Notes under the pieces: generated by a model
Databases searched by the model: none
What the model was told of the DNA's origin: nothing
The model's input: the letters and a program-made list of their open reading frames with translations, nothing else
Assembly (NCBI RefSeq): GCF_030588185.1
Contig: NZ_JAOSID010000002.1
Location: 1-64,000, forward strand
Reading direction: 5' to 3'
Source: Candidatus Phytoplasma melaleucae
GTDB taxonomy: Bacteria > Bacillota_I > Bacilli_A > Acholeplasmatales > Acholeplasmataceae
DNA: 64,000 nucleotides
Position numbers and translations under genes: made by a program
Shown here: in pieces, positions 1 through 7,675 of the stretch
How positions within the stretch are numbered: position 1 is the first letter of the stretch
Layout: every line of letters begins with the position of its first letter

Positions 1-127
1 AAAGGTTGATGCCCTTTTGCAAGTTGCACTTGGAAAGCCGGATGCCAGGAGACTGGCCTGTCCGGTTTGGGGGGGGGCATATTGAAACCTGATTTATTTA
101 AACAAGGCGCAATATTTCTATCCGCAT
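1..127 (+). mobile_element. 3' end of a group II intron (domains V and VI), 5' part outside window
   Basis: Positions 35-68 fold as a canonical 34-nt group II domain V: 8-bp lower stem carrying the AGC triad, 2-nt/4-nt asymmetric bulge, 4-bp upper stem and a GAGA tetraloop. It has the same layout as the Ll.ltrB-type domain V. A domain VI-like stretch follows and ends in TCTATCCGCAT at 117-127, which satisfies the AY 3' end rule. The same domain V and the same 3' end recur at 17928-18030 and 18681-18783. The intron body and any maturase lie left of the window. Confidence 0.8.
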
Positions 128-180
128 CATAACGGTCTCCAAAACCGCTTGTTCGGGTTCGAATCCTGATATCCCTGCCA
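128..180 (+). tRNA. 3' half of tRNA-Trp(CCA), directly downstream of a group II intron end
   Basis: The stretch contains an anticodon loop CTCCAAA (anticodon CCA at 139-141), the 3' anticodon strand, a T arm with TTCGAAT loop and 5-bp stem, the acceptor strand TATCCCT, discriminator G and an encoded CCA. The 5' half (acceptor, D arm) is absent: the sequence before it is intron domain VI. The three bases 128-130 do not look like a normal D-stem strand and the 27-43 pair would be A-C, so the exact junction is unclear. It may be the 3' exon of an intron-split tRNA or a broken tRNA relic. Confidence 0.75.
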
Positions 181-208
181 TGAATAATACATAAAAAGTT
201 AAGAAAAT

Positions 209-253
209 AAAAAAAAGGAAAGTTTGTTTAAAACAAACTTTCCTTTTTTTTTA
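209..253. terminator. Bidirectional intrinsic terminator between tRNA-Trp half and nrdF
   Basis: A long perfect hairpin (GGAAAGTTTGTTT paired with AAACAAACTTTCC, extended by A-T pairs) is flanked by an A run on the left and a T run on the right. It can end transcription of the tRNA from the left and of nrdF from the right. Confidence 0.8.
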
Positions 254-316
254 TTTCAACTAAAATATATATATTAATCGCATAATACAAATTTAAATAG
301 AAAAAAATTTACTCTT

Positions 317-1363
317 TTATTTTATGTTATGTTCATCATAAAAAATAAAATCTTCATCTTTAAGGCTTTCAGATACCATTTTCTGGTAACCATTACCTTT
401 CATAGAAAAATAATCCATCGTTTTGGTTTCAGTATTTAAACCATTGATAATTACCGGATTAACTTCTTCTTGCGGAAACTTTTGTTCAAATCCTAAATTT
501 AATAAAGCTTTATTAGCGTTGTATCGAATAAATACATTAACATCTTCAACTAAATTAATTTCATTATAGATTTCATAAGTTAATAATTTTTGTTCTTTAT
601 AAAGTTTTTCTAAGAGATTAAAAAGCCATTTTTTTAAATTCAACTGCTGTAATGTATCAAAACCTAGATATAATTCTTTTGCTAACCTACCTATATATAA
701 TCCATGAACACTCTCATCTCTGATAATTAAATTGATAATTTCCCCCGCTTGCATTAATTTTCCCTGACCATAATAGTATAAAGGATGATAAAAACCACTA
801 TAAAACAACCAAGTTTCTAAAAAAACAGAAGCTACCATACTTTTCCATTTAATCTCATTAAAAATATTTATATCAGATAATAAACCAGATTTTTGTATAG
901 TAATATTTCTTTCCAAATCTTCGTAAATATCAGTAATACATTTAATAATAACTTGAAGATTCATTTGTCTCTCGCCCCATAAAAATAAATCATCAATTTT
1001 TTCTTTATTTAAAAAAGTCATAAAAATATTTGAATAACTTTTAGCATGAACTGCATTTTCCATAGCTCCCATAAAATTAAGAGTAGCTTTCTTTTGATGT
1101 TCAAAAGGTAAACAAGCACGAACCATTACAGGCATACCAATATCTCCTTGATAAGTATCAAGAAAAGTTAAAACTAAAAGATTTCTTGAATAAGCCTTTT
1201 TTTCTTGTTCAGATAACTCATTCCACACATGCAAATCGCTTTGCAAACTAATATCTTCTGGACGCCAAAATTGACTTAAATTCTGTTCATAAAAATATTG
1301 TGTAAAATCATCTTCTAAATTATTCCAGTTAGCACCTTGATAAATTATTTTTTTTTCTTCCAC
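317..1363 (-). CDS. nrdF: Class Ib ribonucleoside-diphosphate reductase, beta subunit
   Basis: The small (radical-bearing) subunit of aerobic ribonucleotide reductase works with NrdE to make dNDPs from NDPs in the cytoplasm. At 348 aa it is full length. The metal-site blocks are visible: LDT (Asp69), ENAVHAKSYSNIF (Glu102, His106 and radical Tyr110), FLETWLFYSGFY and RDESVHG. Because the Tyr and carboxylate ligands are all present, this is not the metal-free DOPA-radical variant known from some mollicutes. It starts at GTG with GAAAGG 11 nt upstream. It lies 33 bp after recA on the same strand, so the two may be co-transcribed. nrdE is not in the window. Confidence 0.93.
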   Translation of the reverse strand: MEEKKIIYQGANWNNLEDDFTQYFYEQNLSQFWRPEDISLQSDLHVWNELSEQEKKAYSRNLLVLTFLDTYQGDIGMPVMVRACLPFEHQKKATLNFMGAMENAVHAKSYSNIFMTFLNKEKIDDLFLWGERQMNLQVIIKCITDIYEDLERNITIQKSGLLSDINIFNEIKWKSMVASVFLETWLFYSGFYHPLYYYGQGKLMQAGEIINLIIRDESVHGLYIGRLAKELYLGFDTLQQLNLKKWLFNLLEKLYKEQKLLTYEIYNEINLVEDVNVFIRYNANKALLNLGFEQKFPQEEVNPVIINGLNTETKTMDYFSMKGNGYQKMVSESLKDEDFIFYDEHNIK

Positions 1364-1396
1364 GACTATAAAAACCTTTCTTTTATTCTATAATAT

Positions 1397-2407
1397 TCAT
1401 TTCAAACTCAGATTGTGATGCTTTCTTATTTGTGTTTCTAATTCATGTGCAATAACCGTATTTTTTATTAAAAATTCTTTAGCTTTTTCCTTGCCTTGCC
1501 CAATATTTTGTTCTCTAAAACTATACCACATTCCGTTTTTCTGTATCAAATTTAATCCTACAGACAAATCTAATATCTCTCCGATTTTAGAAATACCCTT
1601 ACCATAAAAAATATCTACACTAACTGTTTTTAAAGGAGAACATATTTTAGATTTTACAATTTTAATATTAGATTTAATTCCAATAATGTTATTATTGTCT
1701 TTAATAAATTCTGATGTTCTTCTAATATCTAATCTTAAAGAGGCAAAATATTTTAAAGCTTTACCACCTGGAGTAGTTTCACTGCTTCCATATATAACCC
1801 CTACTTTTTCTCTTAGTTGATTTACATAAATAACAATAGTATTAGTCTTAGAGGCAATTGGAGTTTGTTTTCGCATAGCTTGACCCATAATTCTAGCATG
1901 TAACCCCATAAAGGAATCGCCACTTTCGCCGTTTAATTCAGCTTCAGGCACTAAAGCAGCTACCGAATCAACTGCTATTAAACTAATATTTTGACTTTTG
2001 ATTAATGCTTCTATAATATCTAAAGCTTTTTCTCCAGAATCAGGTTGAGAAATAATCAAATTATCAATATCTACTCCAATTGATTTAGCATAACGAACAT
2101 CTAGAGCATTTTCTACATCTATAAAAGCTACATTACCACCTTGTTTTTGGGCTTCCGCTATAGCATGCAATGTTAAAGTAGTTTTGCCAGCACTTTCAGG
2201 ACCAAAAATTTCAATAATACGCCCTTTAGGGAATCCCCCTATTGATAAAGCTATATCTAAGGATAAAGAACCACTCGAAATGGTTTCAATCTTGCCTGTT
2301 TGTCGAGAATTTAATTTCATAATACTGCCTTTTCCAAAACGTTGTTCTATCTCTCGAATTGTTCTTTCTAAGTCTTGTTTATTATTATTTATTGATTCGT
2401 GATTCAT
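1397..2407 (-). CDS. recA: RecA recombinase
   Basis: ATP-dependent strand-exchange protein for homologous recombination and repair. At 336 aa it is essentially full length. Walker A GPESAGKT lies at residues 69-76. The L1/L2-flanking regions and the core (VDSVAALVPEAE, NQLREKVGVIYG, GGKALKYFASLRLDIRR) are intact, with a short C-terminal tail. The ATG is preceded by AGGGG at 8 nt. An intact recA matters here because some phytoplasma genomes carry truncated or no recA, and this window contains long perfect repeats that recombination could act on. Confidence 0.96.
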   Translation of the reverse strand: MNHESINNNKQDLERTIREIEQRFGKGSIMKLNSRQTGKIETISSGSLSLDIALSIGGFPKGRIIEIFGPESAGKTTLTLHAIAEAQKQGGNVAFIDVENALDVRYAKSIGVDIDNLIISQPDSGEKALDIIEALIKSQNISLIAVDSVAALVPEAELNGESGDSFMGLHARIMGQAMRKQTPIASKTNTIVIYVNQLREKVGVIYGSSETTPGGKALKYFASLRLDIRRTSEFIKDNNNIIGIKSNIKIVKSKICSPLKTVSVDIFYGKGISKIGEILDLSVGLNLIQKNGMWYSFREQNIGQGKEKAKEFLIKNTVIAHELETQIRKHHNLSLK

Positions 2408-2485
2408 ATTTTACCCCTTTTATCAGTCAAAATTTTTTTCATAAAAATCTTTATATATGATTTACAAGAAAAATATATTTTATTT

Positions 2486-3133
2486 TTATAAAAAATCAGA
2501 ATTAATTATCGTGAAATTTTTAATGATATAATCTAAACCTGAAATTATAATCAAAATAATATTAAGAACCAAAAAAACATTAATCACATGATATACTTTT
2601 AATATTTGTTTTGGAAATAATTTTGGCCAAATATTTTCTAATTGAGCAGCAAGTAATAATATGATAATTGATATAAAAGTAAAACAAGTTTTTAATTTTC
2701 CCCAAAAAGAAGCTCCTATGACATGCTTTTTTTCAAAAGCTAATAAACGTACACCCATTATAATAAAATCTCTTATAATTGTAATAAGCAAAAAACTTAA
2801 AATATAATTAATTATTTTATCATTGTCGTATACTAGTAATTCTCTATTATAACATAATATAAAGAGATAAAAAAATGAAATTGTTACTAATAATTTATCC
2901 GCTATAGGATCAAAAAATTTACCAAAAAGCGTTGTTTTTTGAAATTTTTTAGCGATATAACCATCCAAATAGTCTGTAATAGATGCTACTATAAAAATAA
3001 TATTAAAATACATTTTAAAAGTTTCAATTTCATGTGATAATAACTTGACATATAAAAAAGGTAACATACAAAAAACCAAAAAAATGCGAAAGACAGTTAA
3101 CAAATTAGCTGATTTTTTAATTATATTTTTCAT
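2486..3133 (-). CDS. pgsA: CDP-diacylglycerol--glycerol-3-phosphate 3-phosphatidyltransferase
   Basis: Integral membrane enzyme that forms phosphatidylglycerol phosphate from CDP-diacylglycerol. The 215-aa protein has several hydrophobic helices. It carries the CDP-alcohol phosphotransferase signature near residues 54-81: DYLDGYIAKKF followed by GKFFDPIADK, giving all the conserved Asp and Gly residues; the usual AR is AK. It uses the product of CdsA (25201-26166) and completes the PG branch fed by PlsY. The ribosome-binding site is weak (AAGAAAG). It is transcribed toward recA with a 78-bp gap. Confidence 0.9.
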   Translation of the reverse strand: MKNIIKKSANLLTVFRIFLVFCMLPFLYVKLLSHEIETFKMYFNIIFIVASITDYLDGYIAKKFQKTTLFGKFFDPIADKLLVTISFFYLFILCYNRELLVYDNDKIINYILSFLLITIIRDFIIMGVRLLAFEKKHVIGASFWGKLKTCFTFISIIILLLAAQLENIWPKLFPKQILKVYHVINVFLVLNIILIIISGLDYIIKNFTIINSDFL

Positions 3134-4097
3134 ATTTTTTTGTATCTTTCTTACGAAAAAACTATTAAATCTCTGTTATTGCGAAATTATGAATATATGT
3201 AAATTAATATTACTTACACTGGCATTCTAAAAATATTGATGTTATTATCGTTTTATTACTATTAACATGGTGTTATTAAGCAGTTCATTTATCATTTACA
3301 ATACTATTATAAGAAAATAATACCTTTTTTCATAAATTAAAATATGTACCTATAAAACAATAATATTAAAAATAATCTATTTTTATAAAAACCCCCTTTT
3401 CTCCAAAATGTTTTTAAATTAATAATTAAAAATGTTATCTTCTTTTTTTGTTTATCATTCTATTGAACAAAATTCTTAAAACTTTGAATAGAAATTTTTT
3501 ATTTTACTCAAAAAAACTAATTATAATCTTTCTTCAAGATGCAAATGATATCTAAACAGTTGCTGTAGAAATAAATTGTTCCAGAAATTACTACAACTAA
3601 TAAATAACGACAAAAGAAAATTATTCTTAAATCTTAGTAAATGTTAGCTTTTGTTTTTATATATGCTAAAAAGTAAATTGATAAAAAACTTAATCTTCTT
3701 AATATTTCTACTAGTTAGATCCAAACTTTATTTTCTTTTTTTTCATTAAAATATCAACTAAATATTAAATTTTAGATTTTTATTACTCTTATTGATTATT
3801 AATAATGAATCTAAAAGAATAAAATAAAAATTTCCCCTAACTAACTATTTTTATAAAACTAAAACATTACATGGTCACATATTAACTACTTTATGTAATA
3901 ACATGGAGTCAATTTGAATAACATATTATTATTCAAATACCTTTTTATATTTTGTAACTTTTCTAATCTGCCTAAAAACAAAATAATAAATTAAAAAAAC
4001 ATAATACCATATATGTTTTCTCTTTTGATAATTAAATGTTATAATAGCAGAGAATTTACTATATTTTAAAAATAACGAAAAGGAGTCTTTTTGATAT
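3134..4097. other. 960-bp AT-rich intergenic region with one terminator-like hairpin
   Basis: This lies between divergent pgsA (-) and sodA (+). I see no convincing ORF or recognisable gene remnant. A perfect 10-bp inverted repeat (ATTTGAATAA / TTATTCAAAT, 3912-3938) is followed by a T-rich run on the + strand, so it may end an unannotated transcript reading rightward. The sodA promoter is at the right edge. Confidence 0.5.
4037..4045 (+). promoter_or_regulatory. Extended -10 promoter of sodA
   Basis: TGTTATAAT matches the extended -10 consensus TGnTATAAT, about 50 nt before the sodA ATG. No good -35 is seen. The RBS AAAAGGAG ends at 4085, 12 nt before the ATG. Confidence 0.6.
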
Positions 4098-4718
4098 ATG
4101 GGAAAATATCAATTACCTGAATTACCTTATGATTATAATGCATTAGAACCTTTTATATCCTCTAAAACTATGCAAATACATCATCAAAAACATCATAAAA
4201 CATATGTTAATAAATTAAATTTGTCTTTAGAAAAATATCCGCAAATAAACAATAGCTTGGAAAGTTTGCTAAAAAATAAAAACTTGATTCCAGAAGACAT
4301 TAGAATATCCGTTCAAAATAACGGTGGAGGGCATTTTAATCATTCTTTCTTTTGGAAAGTTTTGTCATCAAATAAAAACAACCAAATGCCACAACCAATT
4401 GACAATCTAATCAAAAGTGATTTTATTAATTTAGATAATTTTAAAAATATTTTTTCTGAAAAAGCTATGAATTTATTTGGTAGCGGTTGGGTTTTTTGGA
4501 TAATAAATTTTCAAAATAAATCAGAAATATTAACTACTAAGGATCAAAATACTGTATTAGAAATGGGATACCCTCTTCTAGGACTTGATTTATGGGAACA
4601 TGCTTATTATCTAGATTATCAAAATCGTCGTTTAGATTATATAGAAGCTTTTTTTAATGTCATAAATTGGGAACAAATAGATATGAATTTACAGTTAAAC
4701 TTGTCAAAAGTTAAATAA
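4098..4718 (+). CDS. sodA: Superoxide dismutase (Fe/Mn family)
   Basis: Cytoplasmic enzyme converting superoxide to O2 and H2O2, plausibly a defence against host oxidative bursts. The 206-aa protein has the N-terminal alpha-hairpin with ligand His28 in IHHQKHHKTYVNKL, a second His ligand in HFNHSFFW, and the Asp and His ligands in the DLWEHAYYLDY signature. All four metal ligands are present. Metal choice (Mn or Fe) cannot be read safely. It has a strong RBS (AAAAGGAG) and its own extended -10 promoter. It is monocistronic, with long AT-rich spacers on both sides. Confidence 0.95.
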   Translation: MGKYQLPELPYDYNALEPFISSKTMQIHHQKHHKTYVNKLNLSLEKYPQINNSLESLLKNKNLIPEDIRISVQNNGGGHFNHSFFWKVLSSNKNNQMPQPIDNLIKSDFINLDNFKNIFSEKAMNLFGSGWVFWIINFQNKSEILTTKDQNTVLEMGYPLLGLDLWEHAYYLDYQNRRLDYIEAFFNVINWEQIDMNLQLNLSKVK

Positions 4719-5152
4719 ATATATAACAAAGATAAAAACTGTTTTAAAAAAAGAGATTGTTGTTCCATCAGCTTAGTAAAAATTCTCGTACTTATCATAT
4801 TCTAAAGATATTTTATTTTTATTAAAAATGTCTTTTTTCTTATAAACATTTTTATTTTTTTTGCTATTTTACCTCTTTCCATTCATAATATTTCCATATT
4901 AATTTTACTAAATAATAAATTATACTTTTGCTTTTAATTTGTTTGGGTTTGCTTATTCAAAAATATAGTTACTTAGAACTACTTTTTATTTGTTGCTAAG
5001 TTATTAATAGTTTTGAATAATTGTATGCTAGAATAAAATGTATTTAACATTTCTATTTATTTTTAAAATAGTTCTTGAAAGAAATATTTTATTTTTTATC
5101 AAAAAAATATAGATCCATTTTAGAAATAGAAAAGAGAGGACCATTAATATAA
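4719..5152. other. 434-bp AT-rich spacer between sodA and the carrier gene
   Basis: No ORF or RNA gene is recognised. The right edge has the ribosome-binding site GAGAGGA (about 5134-5140) for the next gene. Confidence 0.5.
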
Positions 5153-6541
5153 ATGCCTTCAAATAATAATCGTAAAAAAATAAAAGTTTTTGGATTTCAT
5201 CCATTAGCTTTCTTAAGTTTATGTGGTATATTGTTTTTCAATATTTATTGTTTAAGAGAATGGCCAAGTAAAAGCCAAAATTTATACCATCCTATGCTAA
5301 CTCCTTTGTTCTTAATAATGGTTTTAGGGTTCGGTCTAAATTTTATAGGTTCACAAATTCCTATTTTAAATAAATTAGGATTAGGCTTTCTGCTATGCAT
5401 TTTTATTCCATCTTATTTAGTATATAAAGGTTGGATTCCATTTCAACTGGCTAATAATTTTGATAAGGGTTTTTTTAACAAAGCTGATAGTAAATATGGT
5501 GTAGGGATGAATTTTTCACAATTTTTTATTACTATTGTTATTTCAGGCAGTCTTTTAAGTGTGGATAAAAACCTATTAAAAAGATCACTCTTCAAGTTCA
5601 TACCTTTAACAATATTGGCTGTTTGTACTTGTTTTTTAGTAATAGGTTTTTTAGGTGCTTTGCTACAATATAAATGTCCAGGAATATTTCAAAATAGAAG
5701 TCAAGGTTCTTTTTTAGATTCTATTTTTTTTATTGGTGTGCCTTTAACTAACGGGGGAACAAATTTAGGCATTAACGGTTTTGCTAACGGACTTTACAAA
5801 GAAGCATTCCCTACTAGTTCACCTTCTGATATAAGAAGTTTTATTTTAGCTCCTTTAATCTTAGCCAGAATTTTAAGTATTTTTTTAGCTGGTTTGCTTT
5901 ATGTTTTTTTTGATAAAACTAAATTAAGCGGAAAAGGATCTTTAGAAAAAAATAATGCCATTAACAGCACTAATAAACAACAACAACAAAAATATTCAAC
6001 AGAGAATAAAAAAATCGGAATGGGACTAACTATTATTTTTGCCCTTTACGCTTTAGGTAGTATGATTAATCAATTATTATATGGTAAAATGGACGCAATG
6101 GTATATGTTATTCTAATATTATTAATCATTAAGATTTTTGATTTGTTTTCATCTGAATATCAAAATTGTGTTGAACAAGCTGGTAAATTTATGACTGAAA
6201 ATTTTACAAGCGCAATTTTAGTGGGTTTAGGATTAACTACTAATTTTAACCAATTACAGAAAATTATGACTGATAAAAATATTCTATTAATAGTTATGTT
6301 TTCTTTACTAACAGCAATTACCATAACATTTTTATTATCTCGTAAACTAGGTTTTTATCCTCTAGAAACTGCTTTAACATCTGGTATCTGTTCTCATAGC
6401 ATCGGCGGCACCGGTAATGTAGGTGTAATGGCTATAAGTCATAGACTTTCTTTACTACCTTTTGCCATGATAGCAACTAGAATAGTTGGTCCTTTAGTTT
6501 ATGTTGGTGCTTCTATCATTTTCAGAAGTATATACATGTAA
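5153..6541 (+). CDS. 2-hydroxycarboxylate transporter (CitS/MaeN/MleP family), probable malate or citrate carrier
   Basis: Polytopic membrane symporter of the 2HCT family, 462 aa, with about ten or eleven hydrophobic helices. Two inverted repeats end in Gly-rich re-entrant loops: VPLTNGGTNLGINGF in the first half and SHSIGGTGNVGVM in the second, the latter followed by a Pro-Phe-Ala and Arg segment (LPFAMIATRIVG) typical of the family substrate site. Phytoplasmas are thought to import malate with such a carrier and ferment it; PduL is encoded at 38681-39310. The substrate (malate, citrate) and ion (Na+ or H+) are inferences. It is followed by a terminator. Confidence 0.88.
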   Translation: MPSNNNRKKIKVFGFHPLAFLSLCGILFFNIYCLREWPSKSQNLYHPMLTPLFLIMVLGFGLNFIGSQIPILNKLGLGFLLCIFIPSYLVYKGWIPFQLANNFDKGFFNKADSKYGVGMNFSQFFITIVISGSLLSVDKNLLKRSLFKFIPLTILAVCTCFLVIGFLGALLQYKCPGIFQNRSQGSFLDSIFFIGVPLTNGGTNLGINGFANGLYKEAFPTSSPSDIRSFILAPLILARILSIFLAGLLYVFFDKTKLSGKGSLEKNNAINSTNKQQQQKYSTENKKIGMGLTIIFALYALGSMINQLLYGKMDAMVYVILILLIIKIFDLFSSEYQNCVEQAGKFMTENFTSAILVGLGLTTNFNQLQKIMTDKNILLIVMFSLLTAITITFLLSRKLGFYPLETALTSGICSHSIGGTGNVGVMAISHRLSLLPFAMIATRIVGPLVYVGASIIFRSIYM

Positions 6542-6569
6542 ATATGATCAAAATAAATAATTTCTTATA

Positions 6570-6606
6570 AAATTCTGTTGAAATCAAGGTTTCAACAGAA
6601 TTTTTT
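6570..6606 (+). terminator. Intrinsic terminator after the 2HCT carrier
   Basis: A 13-bp perfect stem (AATTCTGTTGAAA / TTTCAACAGAATT) with a short loop is followed by a run of T. Confidence 0.88.
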
Positions 6607-6954
6607 CATTATAATTCACGTAATAATTATTATTTTAAAACTTAGACATAACAGAAATAGTCATATATATTTATATACGTTCTAATAAATTCAAAATGTT
6701 TTAAATTTTAAAATATGAAAAAAATTTTCTAGAATAGTTGTAACATTTCTATAAAAATAAATTTAATTATTAACATTATATCTGCTACAAGTAAACATCA
6801 GATAAATAACAGCTATAAAAAATAGAAAATCCAAAAATCTGTTAGACTATTATAAGTCAAATCTTTAATTCCGAATGATTCTTTTCTTTCGTATCAGAAA
6901 AATATTCATAAAAATTTAGAAATTATTAAAAATAAATAAGAAAGTCAAAATCAA
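6607..6954. other. 350-bp AT-rich spacer before plsY
   Basis: No gene or clear structure is seen. A weak purine-rich RBS (AAGAAAG, about 6939-6945) precedes plsY. Confidence 0.45.
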
Positions 6955-7590
6955 ATGTATAAGTCTAATTATTTAATATATTGCATAGTTTATGTTTTAT
7001 GCTATCTTGTAGGGGCTATTCCAGTAGGATTGTGGATAGGAAAATATCATAGAAAAGATATTAGGCTATTAGGTTCCAAAAATATTGGTTCTTCCAATGT
7101 AACCAGAATTCTAGGATTAAAATATGGCTTTTTGACTTTTTTACTCGATTTTTTAAAAGGTTTTTTACCTATATTTATTGTAAATACCTTGAACCCTAAT
7201 TTAAATAATTGGCGTAATCAAAGAATTTTTCTAGGTATGTTTTCTATTCTAGGACAAATGTTTTCTATCTTCAATAGATTTCAAGGAGGAAAAGCTATTG
7301 CAACTTCTGTTGGTGTAGTAACCGGAATTAGCCCTTGGATAGGATTACTAGGTATTATACTATTCATTATTTTAGTAATCATTTGTAAATACGCTTCTTT
7401 GGCATCTCTTATATCTACTTTGCTGGTTAATATAAGCTTATATATAGAAACAAAAACATCACCATGCTCCAACATTCAAACAATAGAATTAATCGTTATT
7501 TTTCTAATAACAATTTTAATTTTCGTAAAACATTATCGAAATATAATTAATTTATTAAATAAAAAAGAAAATAAATTAACTTTTAATTAA
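6955..7590 (+). CDS. plsY: Acyl-phosphate:glycerol-3-phosphate acyltransferase
   Basis: Membrane enzyme that makes 1-acyl-glycerol-3-phosphate from acyl-phosphate, the first step of phospholipid assembly. The 211-aa protein has about six or seven hydrophobic helices. The three PlsY loops are recognisable: GAIPVGLWIGK near the N terminus, DIRLLGSKNIGSSNVTR, and FQGGKAIATSVGV. In acholeplasmas and phytoplasmas, acyl-phosphate is expected from scavenged fatty acids via Fak kinase and PlsX; a FakA-like gene is at 13981-15675. It is convergent with priA. Confidence 0.9.
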   Translation: MYKSNYLIYCIVYVLCYLVGAIPVGLWIGKYHRKDIRLLGSKNIGSSNVTRILGLKYGFLTFLLDFLKGFLPIFIVNTLNPNLNNWRNQRIFLGMFSILGQMFSIFNRFQGGKAIATSVGVVTGISPWIGLLGIILFIILVIICKYASLASLISTLLVNISLYIETKTSPCSNIQTIELIVIFLITILIFVKHYRNIINLLNKKENKLTFN

Positions 7591-7675
7591 CTCTTAATAA
7601 TATAAAATAATTATTAAATATCGATTATTATAAGAGTTGGGTATTGTATTCATCTCAGGATTTATTATTTAATTT

